This document shows, piece by piece, positions 7,839 to 16,472 of a stretch of DNA of 35,453 nt. Source of the DNA: an uncultured Flavobacteriaceae bacterium (GTDB lineage: Bacteria > Bacteroidota > Bacteroidia > Flavobacteriales > Flavobacteriaceae); NCBI GenBank assembly GCA_905181825.1, contig CAJIZJ010000005.1, positions 1 through 35,453 of the forward strand. The letters run 5' to 3'. Positions within the stretch are counted from its first letter, which is position 1. Every line of letters starts with the position of its first letter. The notes under the pieces were generated by a model that worked only from the letters and a program-made list of their open reading frames with translations, had not been told where the DNA came from and searched no databases. Position numbers and translations under genes: made by a program.

Positions 7839-10800
7839 CTAGAAATCATGTATTTGCAAAGAAATCTCTGTGTAAACAAGTAGTTTTTTGCTAACTTTAT
7901 AACCCATTTGTTCTATAATTTCAGCATAATCTATTAGTTGTAGCTTGTGTTTATTATAAAAATCTCCCGTTTTGTAATCAATTATGACTGCTGTTTGGTC
8001 CTTAAAAACAACTAAACGATCAGGTATGATTATTTTTCCGCTTTCGGTCATGATCTCTCGCTCGTTAAAAACAGTAACCTCTGAGCTATAATAGATGCTT
8101 AGCTTAGGGTGGCTAACGATGTCTTCAACAGTTTGCCGCAAAGCTTTGCCTTGCTCTTTTGAAATCACTCCCGTATTAATAAAGTGATTAAACGTGATTT
8201 CGATATCAGATTTGGTGTATACTTTTGACAGCAACAAATGAATTAAATTACCTTTTTCAATAGCCTCTTTCTGAGAAGTGTCCCACAAATAGCCCGCATT
8301 AGTTGCCATTGAAACATTTAGTTGAGCCTTAGGGGTGGATATAAAATCAGTTTGAATTTCTGTTGGGTATTTTGGAGGCTCTAGACTGTCTATTTTCTCA
8401 AACACCCCAAATTCATACTCAAGTTTAGAAGCTTCCCAATGTCCAATTGTTCTTAGATAATTTATAAGAAGACCTGAATACGTTTTTAAGTTTTCATCTC
8501 CCTTTTTAGAAACAGACGCATTACCCACCACATACAATTGTTCAACTGCACGGGTTAACGCTACATATAAAAGATTAATGTTATCTAACTCAAGTTTGGA
8601 TTGGTGATCATTATATATTGAAGCTCCCACAGTGCCATAGTTTTCAAAATCTTTATTATAATTTAATAAAAAGTGTGAAAAGGGGGCAAAGGATGCTTCT
8701 AAAGGCATCCACTCTTTGGGTTCTAATTCTCTATAAATATCTAGCTCTGCGAAAGGAAAAATGACAACAGGAAACTCCAATCCTTTTGACTTGTGTACAG
8801 TCATAATTTGGACCGCATTTATTCCTTTTGGGGTAACAATACTTAAACTTTCTTTTTTAAGGTTGTAGTGGTCCATAAATTGACGAACACTCGAAGTTGG
8901 TCTTTGTGTAAACTCTAAAACAAAGTCCAGGAAAAACTGAATATAAGCATTGGATTTTTTTGATAACTGAAAACTACTAATAATATACTCAACAGATTCA
9001 TATAGAGAAAGCTGGAGGGCTACCTGAGGAGAAAAGTGAATTCCAATATCTTTAAGAGCAGCAAAAAACGCCTCCAAACCTAGAGAAATACCATTTAAAC
9101 GAAATAAATGGGGGTCTCCAACATCATTATTAATTGCTATGTAGTTTATCACCTCAAGTTTAACCTCTACATTTAAGGGCTCGTGTATATACTCTAAGAG
9201 GCTTACTATTTGTTTAACTTCTGGAGACTGAGAAACTAACAGTGTTTCACTGGAAACAATATCAATATCATGTTGGCTTAATAAATTAGCTACAGCAATC
9301 CCTTCTTTTCGTTTTCTAACAAGCACGCAAATATCCTTTAATTTTGTGTCTTGGTCAGAATCTAAATAAGTGTTGATTATTTGCAAAACTTTGGTGGCAT
9401 AAATAAGTGGTTTATCATCTCCTTTTTCAAATTCTAAAAAAGAAATATTAACATAGCCCGCTTTTTGGGTAAATTCAAGTTGAGCTGATGCCTGGTAAAG
9501 CTCTTTATAAGTTTGGTTAGAAAAAGCTACCTTAGATAGATGTTTAAAAAAACGATTGTTAAATCCTACAATTTCTCTACAGCTTCTATAGTTGGTTGGA
9601 AGATAGGAAAGCTCAGCATCAAAAGGAAGGTCTGTATCGTTGTTATATAAACTAATAAACTGCTCGGCTCTGCCGCCTCTCCAACGATAAATTGCTTGCT
9701 TAGCATCCCCGACTAACATAGCGCTTCCATTTTCTGCCGCTAACGTGTCTGTAATCAGGGGGACTAAATTTTCCCATTGCAGCTCGGATGTGTCTTGAAA
9801 TTCATCAATAAAAAAATGATTGAATTTTTCTCCAATACGCTCATATATAAAAGGAGCTGGCTGATCTTTTATTTCTTGGCTGATAATAGTGTTAAACTCG
9901 GATATGAGTAAAAGGTTATCTTCCTCTTTAATTAGTTTTAATTCTTTGTTGATTAAATTGATGACGGAAAGCGGAGTCGTGTTTTTACGTATGTTCTTTA
10001 AGTACTTCAAACGATAAAAAATAGTTTTTGTCGCCAGAAACGCCTCAATAAGCTCGGGACGCAACCCATCAATTATAGAAGCAACGTGTGAAGTTGTTTT
10101 TTGAGTATATAGGGGTGCTGTATCTATCGATTGCTGCCACTGTGCGCTAAAACTGAGGTCGAATTTTTTGGAAGCAAGGGCTTTAAAGTGTTTAGGCAAA
10201 GAACCGCGACTAAAATCTGAAAACTCAATACCGTTAGAAATAATCAATTCTAAAACTTGATTTGAGGCACTTACTATTTGCGTCTCCGCCTCATAAATTT
10301 CTTTTGCTAAAGACTCTTTTAAGGCTTCAAAATCGGACAAAGAGTGCTTAGCGAGACCCTGTAAAAAAGGAGCTTCTGTTTCCTTGGTTAGGAGTTTTGC
10401 TGTTTTAGTTAGATCTAAAGCGATATTCCAACTCTTATCATCATCGGCTTTTTCTACAGCAAAATCAACTAGCACTTTAGTAAGAGCTTTGTTTTTTCCC
10501 GCTTTTGAAAGCAAGCGAAGTACCGCTTTTTGTAGTAAATGGTCTGTATCTAGTTCTACCTCAAAATTCATTGGTAACTTTAGATCAAAAGCAAAAGTGC
10601 GGATTATCTTCTGAGTAAACTTATCAATAGTTGAAATGTCAAATGCAGCATAGTTGTGTAAAATCTTACTCAACAAATGTTTGGACTTGACATGTATTTC
10701 TTCTGGGGTGTTCTGTAATTCTTCCACAACTTGTGTGAATAAAGCATCGGGGTGATCTAAAATGGTAGGAGATGCAAAAGCCATAAGCGCTTCTATAATC

Positions 10801-10970
10801 CGTGTTTTCATTTCATCGACTGCTTTATTGGTAAAGGTGATCGCTAAAACGTGACGATGTGGCAAAAACTTTTTAGAGCTCAAAACAATTTTCAAGTAAT
10901 CTTTAACAAGGGTAAATGTTTTACCACTCCCTGCAGATGCGTTATAAATATCAAAAGTTGAAACAGCCAC
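7839..10970 (-). CDS. addA: AddA/RecB-like UvrD-type helicase-exonuclease
   Basis: The 1043-residue protein carries superfamily 1 helicase motifs in order. These are Walker A ASAGSGKT at 11-18 (Lys17), FFIDEFQDTS (Walker B), GDAKQAIYRWRGG (motif III), TVHKSKGLEFPVV (motif V) and LLYVALTRA (motif VI). The C-terminal RecB-type nuclease has PDRLV (Asp984) and IIDYKTG (Asp998, Lys1000). It should unwind and degrade DNA ends with the AddB-like protein encoded at 3454-6210, loading RecA for repair. It is somewhat shorter than Bacillus AddA (about 1230). The gene starts 108 bases from the divergent sod gene. No clear promoter for it was seen in that gap. Confidence 0.9.
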   Translation of the reverse strand: MAVSTFDIYNASAGSGKTFTLVKDYLKIVLSSKKFLPHRHVLAITFTNKAVDEMKTRIIEALMAFASPTILDHPDALFTQVVEELQNTPEEIHVKSKHLLSKILHNYAAFDISTIDKFTQKIIRTFAFDLKLPMNFEVELDTDHLLQKAVLRLLSKAGKNKALTKVLVDFAVEKADDDKSWNIALDLTKTAKLLTKETEAPFLQGLAKHSLSDFEALKESLAKEIYEAETQIVSASNQVLELIISNGIEFSDFSRGSLPKHFKALASKKFDLSFSAQWQQSIDTAPLYTQKTTSHVASIIDGLRPELIEAFLATKTIFYRLKYLKNIRKNTTPLSVINLINKELKLIKEEDNLLLISEFNTIISQEIKDQPAPFIYERIGEKFNHFFIDEFQDTSELQWENLVPLITDTLAAENGSAMLVGDAKQAIYRWRGGRAEQFISLYNNDTDLPFDAELSYLPTNYRSCREIVGFNNRFFKHLSKVAFSNQTYKELYQASAQLEFTQKAGYVNISFLEFEKGDDKPLIYATKVLQIINTYLDSDQDTKLKDICVLVRKRKEGIAVANLLSQHDIDIVSSETLLVSQSPEVKQIVSLLEYIHEPLNVEVKLEVINYIAINNDVGDPHLFRLNGISLGLEAFFAALKDIGIHFSPQVALQLSLYESVEYIISSFQLSKKSNAYIQFFLDFVLEFTQRPTSSVRQFMDHYNLKKESLSIVTPKGINAVQIMTVHKSKGLEFPVVIFPFAELDIYRELEPKEWMPLEASFAPFSHFLLNYNKDFENYGTVGASIYNDHQSKLELDNINLLYVALTRAVEQLYVVGNASVSKKGDENLKTYSGLLINYLRTIGHWEASKLEYEFGVFEKIDSLEPPKYPTEIQTDFISTPKAQLNVSMATNAGYLWDTSQKEAIEKGNLIHLLLSKVYTKSDIEITFNHFINTGVISKEQGKALRQTVEDIVSHPKLSIYYSSEVTVFNEREIMTESGKIIIPDRLVVFKDQTAVIIDYKTGDFYNKHKLQLIDYAEIIEQMGYKVSKKLLVYTEISLQIHDF

Positions 10971-11037
10971 TAAATAAAATTTATAGCAAAATAAACAATC
11001 TTAATTATATATCGACGTAAATTTTATTTGATTATCG

Positions 11038-11045
11038 TAAATTTG
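11038..11045 (+). promoter_or_regulatory. -7 box for the superoxide dismutase gene
   Basis: TAAATTTG matches TAnnTTTG exactly, 33 bases before the ATG at 11079. No TTTG is present at the expected -33 distance, so this may need an activator or be a weaker promoter. Confidence 0.45.
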
Positions 11046-11078
11046 TGAAATCATTAAAAACACTTAAAACAAACTCTT

Positions 11079-11687
11079 ATGGCTTTTGAATTACCACAAC
11101 TAAACTATGCTTATGATGCCCTAGAGCCTCATATTGACGCGAGAACAATGGAAATCCACCACTCAAAGCACCACAACGGATATACAAATAATTTAAATGC
11201 AGCAATTGCGGGAACTGATTTAGAAACTAAATCTGTAGAAGCTATTCTTGGCGACTTGGACATGTCCAACAAAGCGGTGCGTAATAACGGCGGTGGGTAT
11301 TATAACCATTCGCTTTTCTGGAACATAATGAACCCTGAGGGAAAAGAAGCCCTTTCAGGTGAGCTTAAAGAAGCAATCCTTGCGGCTTATGGATCTTTTG
11401 AAGATTTTAAAACGGCTTTCAGTAAAGCTGCTGCAACTCAGTTTGGATCAGGATGGGCATGGCTATGTGTTCATAAAGGAGGTAAGGTTGAAGTATGCTC
11501 AACACCAAACCAAGACAATCCATTAATGCCCGGGGTAACTTGCGGTGGAACTCCCATTTTAGGATTAGATGTTTGGGAACATGCCTATTACTTAAACTAC
11601 CAAAACCGACGTCCGGATTACATCGAAGCTTTCTTTAGTGTGATTAACTGGAATGAAGTTGAAAAACGTTTCTTAGCTGCGAAGTAA
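11079..11687 (+). CDS. sodA: Superoxide dismutase (Mn type or cambialistic)
   Basis: The 202-residue cytoplasmic enzyme converts superoxide to oxygen and hydrogen peroxide. Metal ligands are His27 (MEIHHSKHH), His77 ([11 protein letters not shown]), Asp164 and His168 (DVWEHAYY). The GGGYYNH segment and Gln145 in TPNQDNPL are marks of the Mn-type branch, while Fe-type enzymes keep their active-site Gln elsewhere; some Bacteroidetes enzymes accept either metal. There is no signal peptide. The gene is flanked by a -7 box upstream and a strong terminator downstream, so it is probably transcribed alone. Confidence 0.95.
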   Translation: MAFELPQLNYAYDALEPHIDARTMEIHHSKHHNGYTNNLNAAIAGTDLETKSVEAILGDLDMSNKAVRNNGGGYYNHSLFWNIMNPEGKEALSGELKEAILAAYGSFEDFKTAFSKAAATQFGSGWAWLCVHKGGKVEVCSTPNQDNPLMPGVTCGGTPILGLDVWEHAYYLNYQNRRPDYIEAFFSVINWNEVEKRFLAAK

Positions 11688-11710
11688 AGCTTAGAAAACA
11701 TTGGAAAATA

Positions 11711-11738
11711 AAAAAGGTGAACGAAGTTCACCTTTTTT
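11711..11738 (+). terminator. Intrinsic terminator after sodA
   Basis: A 12-bp stem (11711-11722 with 11726-11737) has loop GAA and is followed by a T-run. It lies 23 bases after the sod stop. The A-run on the left means it may also stop the convergent purF-like transcript. Confidence 0.9.
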
Positions 11739-11861
11739 GCCCCAAATCTACCATGAACTTAACCTACTTATGTTATGGTGATTCAAATATAGACGTTTAA
11801 TACACACAAACGCTAATTATTAGACGAAATGCATTTTTATTAGATAAACAGCACTCCTCTA

Positions 11862-13760
11862 TTAGTAAGCTCTTTCTTTATTTCCTTCAAAAAAGTTAAT
11901 AAAGGCCCTATTAACAACTCTATTACCTCCTGGAGTTGGGTAATTTCCGGTAAAGTACCAGTCTCCTAAATTTTTAGGGCATGCAATATGTAAGTTTTCT
12001 ATCGGCTGAAAAATAATCTTCACCTCAGCCTTTATACCATCTTCACTCAGAAGTTCTGCTATTTTATCCGAAATTTGTTGTGGGTTAAAAGGAGCATATA
12101 TTTCTTTCACAAAGTTTTCAACTTCAGAGTCATGAAGGTTTACTTGTGCTTTACACCTTAAATATATATCTTCAACAATATGGTAATTATTAGTGTCTTT
12201 TAACAGTGCTAATGCGGCCTTAAAAGCGACTAATCCCTCTAAGTTAGCCATATCAATACCGTAACAGTCAGGGTATCGTATTTGCGGGGCAGACGACACA
12301 ACCACTATGCGCTTCGGAGAAAGCCGATCCATCATTTTTAGAATACTTTTCTTTAAGGTCGTTCCTCGTACAATACTGTCGTCAATAATCACTAAATTAT
12401 CTTCTGGTTTTATAACCCCATATGTGACATCATATACATGAGCAACCAAATCATCTCGACTACTATCTTCAGTAATAAACGTTCTGAGCTTTACATCTTT
12501 AATTGCTATTTTCTCAATGCGAGTATGTTCCGAAAGAATTTGTGTTACCTTATCCGCAGAAAGAGTCCTAGTACCTTTCAAAATTTGTTCTGTCTTCTTT
12601 TTGTTTAAGTATTCTTCAACGCTTTCAATCATTCCAAAAAATGAAGTTTCAGCGGTATTAGGAATGTAGGAAAATACGGTGTTTTTTATGTCGTGATCAA
12701 TATACTTTAAAACCTCTGGGACAATTAGTTTTCCAAGTAGTTTTCGCTCTTGATATATCTCTGCATCACTTCCCCTTGAAAAGTAAATACGCTCAAAAGA
12801 GCAGGCCATACGTTCTAACGGTTTAAGTATCTGATCAATTGAGGTCTCTCCTGATTTTTTAGTAATAATTGCACTCCCAGGCGGTAATTCATGAACGTCC
12901 TCAAAATTAACATTAAAAGCCGTTTGAATTACAGGACGCTCTGAAGCGACAACAACAACCTCATCATCCATGTAATAATAGGCGGGACGAATTCCTGAAG
13001 GATCTCTCAAAACAAATGAGTCTCCATGCCCTAAGAGTCCAGCCATAGCGTAGCCACCGTCCCAATTCTTTGCAGCTTTAGTGAGTATTTTCTTTAAATT
13101 AAGGCGCTCTGCTATTAATGGAGAACACTCCATTTTTGTATAGCCTTCCTTTTTTAGTTTTTTATATAATTTTGATACTGCATCATCTAAGAAATGACCT
13201 ATTTTCTCCATGATAGTAATCGTATCTGTATATTCTTTTGGATGCTGACCTATTTCAACAAGGTTTTTGAAAAGAGACTTTACATTTGTCATATTAAAAT
13301 TTCCTGCCAAAATCAAGTTTCGGTGCATCCAATTATTTTGTCTCAAGAACGGGTGAACACTTTCAACACTGTTTTTGCCAAAAGTCCCATAACGTACATG
13401 ACCCAGCAAAACTTCCCCTAAATAAGGAACCATTTTCTTTTGTGCCTCTACATCATTAGCAACCTCTGGGTTTTTTTCCAATACATCGTTAATTCGAGTA
13501 TTAATTTGAGCAAAAATATCTTGAATCGGCTGTTGTTCTACCGAGCGAACTCGACTTATATAGCGCTCCCCAGGCTGCATATCTAATTTTATGCTCGCAA
13601 AACCAGCTCCGTCTTGTCCACGGTTGTGCTGTTTCTCCATAATAAGGTACATCTTATTAATTCCATAAAAAGCAGTCCCGTACTTTTTTTTATAAAACTC
13701 CAAGGGTTTTAAAAGTCTAATGTGGGCAATTCCGCATTCGTGTTTTATTGCATCGCTCAT
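11862..13760 (-). CDS. purF: Long PurF-like glutamine amidophosphoribosyltransferase
   Basis: The 632-residue protein has an N-terminal class II glutamine amidotransferase domain. The catalytic Cys is probably Cys9 (KHECGIAH), so an 8-residue propeptide must be removed; HNRGQDGAG and LGHVRYGT follow. The C-terminal phosphoribosyltransferase domain has the PRPP loop VIIDDSIVRGTT at about 456-468 and ends with NYPTPGG. PurF makes phosphoribosylamine, the first step of purine synthesis. Canonical PurF is about 470-510 residues; the extra length lies mainly in insertions in the amidotransferase half and between the domains. A shorter second PurF may exist elsewhere, so this could be a paralog with altered role. 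Downstream of the PfkB-family kinase gene but separated by a terminator. Confidence 0.75.
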   Translation of the reverse strand: MSDAIKHECGIAHIRLLKPLEFYKKKYGTAFYGINKMYLIMEKQHNRGQDGAGFASIKLDMQPGERYISRVRSVEQQPIQDIFAQINTRINDVLEKNPEVANDVEAQKKMVPYLGEVLLGHVRYGTFGKNSVESVHPFLRQNNWMHRNLILAGNFNMTNVKSLFKNLVEIGQHPKEYTDTITIMEKIGHFLDDAVSKLYKKLKKEGYTKMECSPLIAERLNLKKILTKAAKNWDGGYAMAGLLGHGDSFVLRDPSGIRPAYYYMDDEVVVVASERPVIQTAFNVNFEDVHELPPGSAIITKKSGETSIDQILKPLERMACSFERIYFSRGSDAEIYQERKLLGKLIVPEVLKYIDHDIKNTVFSYIPNTAETSFFGMIESVEEYLNKKKTEQILKGTRTLSADKVTQILSEHTRIEKIAIKDVKLRTFITEDSSRDDLVAHVYDVTYGVIKPEDNLVIIDDSIVRGTTLKKSILKMMDRLSPKRIVVVSSAPQIRYPDCYGIDMANLEGLVAFKAALALLKDTNNYHIVEDIYLRCKAQVNLHDSEVENFVKEIYAPFNPQQISDKIAELLSEDGIKAEVKIIFQPIENLHIACPKNLGDWYFTGNYPTPGGNRVVNRAFINFFEGNKERAY

Positions 13761-13788
13761 ACAAGTGATTTTAGTGTAACTTTATTAT

Positions 13789-13822
13789 TAAAAAAAAATG
13801 CGCCAATAATTGGCGCGTTTTT
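13789..13822 (-). terminator. Terminator between the PfkB-family kinase and the PurF-like gene
   Basis: The stem GCGCCAA (13800-13806) pairs with 13810-13816 across the 3-base loop TAA. An A-run on the left forms the T-run of the minus-strand transcript; the stop codon of the kinase overlaps the right edge. The purF-like gene then needs read-through or its own start of transcription. Confidence 0.75.
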
Positions 13823-14751
13823 TATGATGTTAATTCTATTTCAAATTGAGTCAGTTCTTTAAAAGCTTTCAGCCGTTGGCTTATCTCCTCTTGCTTTAGA
13901 GACTCAAGGCGCTCAGTGCCAAATTTCTCTACGCAGAAGGACGCAAGCGTTGATCCATAGATAACTGCCTTCTTCATGCTTTCAAAATTAACATTTTCAG
14001 ATTGAGACAAAAACCCTGCAAACCCTCCTGCAAAAGTATCTCCTGCTCCAGTAGGATCAAAAACAGACTCTAACGGCATTGCGGGCGCTGAAAACATACG
14101 ACCTTCGTTAAACAATAAAGCGCCGTGTTCTCCTTTTTTAATTACCACATATTCAGGTCCCATTGCGTGTATTGTCTTAGCAGCCACTACCAGCGAGTGT
14201 TCGCCTGTTAGTTGACGAGCTTCCTCGTCGTTAATGGTAATAACATCTACTCGTTTAATGACCTCAATAAGTGCGTCTAGAGTGTGGTCCATCCAAAAAT
14301 TCATTGTGTCAAGAATGACTAAGGTTGAAGCCTCCTCCATTTGATCTAAAACACTCGACTGAACAGCTGGGTGTAGGTTTCCTAGAACTAATATTTTTGC
14401 GTCTTTATATGATTCGGGAACTATAGGCTGAAAATTTTCCAACACATTTAGTTCTGTTACCAATGTATCACGGTTGTTCATGTTATTGTGGTAACGACCG
14501 CTCCAAAAAAATGTCTTACCTTTTTTTATGATTTCAATACTCGAAATATCAATACCTCTATTTGAGAAAATGTCTAGGTAGCTTTGAGGGAAATCTCCTC
14601 CCACGACTGATACAATAGCGCTCTCGACCTTAAATTGTGAAGCAGACAAACCAATATATGAAGCGGATCCGCCAAGTATCTTATCCGTCTTTCCAAAAGG
14701 TGTTTCCAAAGCATCAAATGCAACTGTTCCAACGATTACCAACTTACTCAT
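13822..14751 (-). CDS. PfkB-family sugar/nucleoside kinase
   Basis: The 309-residue protein has the PfkB (ribokinase-like) fold signature. An N-terminal GGSASYIGLSAS substrate-side segment is present, and the C-terminal motif DPTGAGDTFAGG has Asp232 and the catalytic base Asp238. Members phosphorylate a sugar or nucleoside hydroxyl with ATP. The substrate cannot be fixed from sequence. The neighbouring purN and purF-like genes make a ribose, ribokinase or adenosine/inosine-type role an attractive guess, but not more. A TAnnTTTG box lies 24 bases upstream. Confidence 0.85.
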   Translation of the reverse strand: MSKLVIVGTVAFDALETPFGKTDKILGGSASYIGLSASQFKVESAIVSVVGGDFPQSYLDIFSNRGIDISSIEIIKKGKTFFWSGRYHNNMNNRDTLVTELNVLENFQPIVPESYKDAKILVLGNLHPAVQSSVLDQMEEASTLVILDTMNFWMDHTLDALIEVIKRVDVITINDEEARQLTGEHSLVVAAKTIHAMGPEYVVIKKGEHGALLFNEGRMFSAPAMPLESVFDPTGAGDTFAGGFAGFLSQSENVNFESMKKAVIYGSTLASFCVEKFGTERLESLKQEEISQRLKAFKELTQFEIELTS

Positions 14752-14769
14752 AAAAAATATTAAAAATTA

Positions 14770-14798
14770 AAGAACAAAGTTACGTATTTTTTGTTCTT
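14770..14798. promoter_or_regulatory. Inverted repeat and -7 box upstream of the PfkB-family kinase
   Basis: A perfect 9-bp inverted repeat, AAGAACAAA (14770-14778) with TTTGTTCTT (14790-14798), overlaps a minus-strand TAACTTTG (14782-14775), which fits TAnnTTTG. It may be a terminator after rnhA, an operator on the kinase promoter, or both. No -33 TTTG is evident. Confidence 0.45.
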
Positions 14799-14832
14799 AA
14801 TAAAACTAAAAACACTGCTGTACTGACATAAA

Positions 14833-15474
14833 TTATTTACGCCCAAAATCTGCAGGAATTTCTCCCCAAGCTTTCGTTTCCCACTTAACTATTACAGTGC
14901 TGTATGAGTTGGTATTGAGCCATAAAACCGCGCGATCTACTAGCACAAACATTGCTGCATTCGCTGGATTTCGAGTCAGTTTTGTATTGCAATGCTTTTT
15001 TTTAACCCAACTCATAGCAGTCCTTGAGTCTGTATATAAAATTCGCTTGCTGTTTTTTTGTCTTAATAATGCGAGCCCGTGAACAAGCGCTAAAAATTCT
15101 CCAATATTGTTGGTGCCTTGCTGAAAGGGCCCTTTGTGAAATAATTGTTTTTTGGTGTGTGTGTCAACACCTCTATATTCCATTATCCCAGGATTTCCAC
15201 TAGAGGCAGCGTCTACCGAAATAGAATTATAGTTTGGCTGACCAATTAGTTTTAGTCGCGATTCAGAAAGGTTACTTGAAAGCTTTTTAGATTTTCCAAC
15301 ATAGTCTTTATAATCTCCCTTTAGTGCTGTTTTAGCCAACTGAAATGTTAAAAAAGACTTGTACTGTGCGCCTTCAAAATTAGCGATTTGCGCTTTACAA
15401 TCCTCCCAGGATTCAAAGACACCTGTTCGGTGTCCTTTCCAAACAGTGTAATATTTTTGTTTTGATTTAGCCAT
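14833..15474 (-). CDS. rnhA: Ribonuclease HI with N-terminal viroplasmin-like domain
   Basis: The 213-residue enzyme degrades RNA in RNA-DNA hybrids. Residues 6-52 (KYYTVWKGHRTGVFESWEDC) form the small viroplasmin/RNase HI N-terminal domain that binds hybrids. The catalytic domain from about 83 has Asp88 (SVDAASS), Glu126 (NNIGEF), Asp149 (YTDSRTA) and Asp209 near the end (EIPADFGRK). The layout is like eukaryotic RNase H1 and many Bacteroidetes enzymes, not the single-domain E. coli form. The start codon overlaps the purN stop by 8 bases (ATGGCTAA), so translation is probably coupled to purN. Confidence 0.92.
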   Translation of the reverse strand: MAKSKQKYYTVWKGHRTGVFESWEDCKAQIANFEGAQYKSFLTFQLAKTALKGDYKDYVGKSKKLSSNLSESRLKLIGQPNYNSISVDAASSGNPGIMEYRGVDTHTKKQLFHKGPFQQGTNNIGEFLALVHGLALLRQKNSKRILYTDSRTAMSWVKKKHCNTKLTRNPANAAMFVLVDRAVLWLNTNSYSTVIVKWETKAWGEIPADFGRK

Positions 15475-16039
15475 TTTCAGCTAGGATATTATGAATAACT
15501 ACTGGAAAGTGCTTTGATTCTAGTTCATGAATTTTAGCGGCCAATTCATTAAAAGTATCCGTTTCAAGAACAAAACATTTTGCTTGAAAAATAACTGCAC
15601 CTTCGTCATAATGCTCATTCACGTAATGGATTGTAATACCTGATTCTGATTCCTGATTAGCCACAACAGCCTTGTGCACATGGGAGCCATACATGCCCTT
15701 TCCGCCATACTTTGGAAGCAGTGCTGGATGGATGTTCAAAACCTTGTTTTTAAATTGTTGTAGCAAATGTGCTGGAAATTTCCACAAAAACCCTGCAAGC
15801 ACAATAAGGTCAAGATCAAGATTGTATACGTTTTGGGCGGCCCAATTAGGGTCTTTAAGCTGTTTTTTATTAAAAACGACTGATTTTACATTCAAGCCTG
15901 AAGCACGTTCTAAAACAAACGCATTAGGATTGTTGGAGAATACAAGAACCACTTCTGCAAACTTGTTTCCATGAAAATATTTAATAATATTTTCAGCGTT
16001 GGTGCCAGAGCCAGAAGCAAAAATTGCAATTCTTTTCAT
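15467..16039 (-). CDS. purN: Phosphoribosylglycinamide formyltransferase
   Basis: The 190-residue enzyme transfers a formyl group from 10-formyl-tetrahydrofolate to GAR in purine synthesis. It begins MKRIAIFASGSGTNAENII. The alternative ATG at 16072 would add 11 residues (LLNFNQKNRLM region) before the conserved first strand and is unlikely. Catalytic residues are Asn102 and His104 (NIHPALLP) and Asp145 (YDEGAVI). The phosphate-binding SGSGTN loop is intact. It is the first gene of a purN-rnhA pair, divergent from acpP across a 182-bp gap, an order I associate with Flavobacteria. Confidence 0.95.
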   Translation of the reverse strand: MKRIAIFASGSGTNAENIIKYFHGNKFAEVVLVFSNNPNAFVLERASGLNVKSVVFNKKQLKDPNWAAQNVYNLDLDLIVLAGFLWKFPAHLLQQFKNKVLNIHPALLPKYGGKGMYGSHVHKAVVANQESESGITIHYVNEHYDEGAVIFQAKCFVLETDTFNELAAKIHELESKHFPVVIHNILAENG

Positions 16040-16161
16040 TAAGCGGTTTTTTTGATTAAAATTCAATAACAAAAAAAAGAATAATTATCCACACTGCGAA
16101 GTAAAAACACAATACATAATTAATTTAATCACTAATAAATGCACATTTTTGAAGTAATCAC

Positions 16162-16190
16162 TTGTTTTAATGTAAAGTTTTTTATTTTTG
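16162..16190 (+). promoter_or_regulatory. Bacteroidetes promoter of acpP-fabF-rnc
   Basis: TTG (16162-16164), an 18-base spacer, and TATTTTTG (16183-16190) fit the -33/-7 consensus. Transcription would begin near 16197, giving a leader of about 25 bases before the acpP ATG. Confidence 0.7.
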
Positions 16191-16221
16191 CAACCTAATT
16201 AAAACTTAAAATATAAAGATT

Positions 16222-16455
16222 ATGTCAGACATTGCATCAAGAGTAAAAGCGATTATCGTAGACAAATTGGGCGTTGATGAAAACGAAGTAGTAACAGAAG
16301 CTAGTTTCACTAATGACCTTGGCGCAGATTCGCTAGACACTGTAGAGCTAATAATGGAATTTGAAAAAGAATTTGATATTCAAATCCCAGACGACCAAGC
16401 AGAAAACATTGCTACTGTAGGTCAAGCTGTTTCTTATATCGAAGCTGCAAAATAA
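16222..16455 (+). CDS. acpP: Acyl carrier protein
   Basis: The 77-residue acidic protein carries growing fatty acyl chains on a 4'-phosphopantetheine attached to Ser37 within [11 protein letters not shown]. The four-helix pattern and length match bacterial AcpP. It is followed after 17 bases by fabF, its partner in elongation. This is the common acpP-fabF-rnc order. Confidence 0.98.
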   Translation: MSDIASRVKAIIVDKLGVDENEVVTEASFTNDLGADSLDTVELIMEFEKEFDIQIPDDQAENIATVGQAVSYIEAAK

Positions 16456-16472
16456 TTACATTTTAATTTTTT

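Noticed and set aside
16040-16072. Longer purN N-terminus from the upstream ATG
   Set aside because: It adds residues before the first conserved beta-strand; MKRIAIFASGSGTN is the typical family start.
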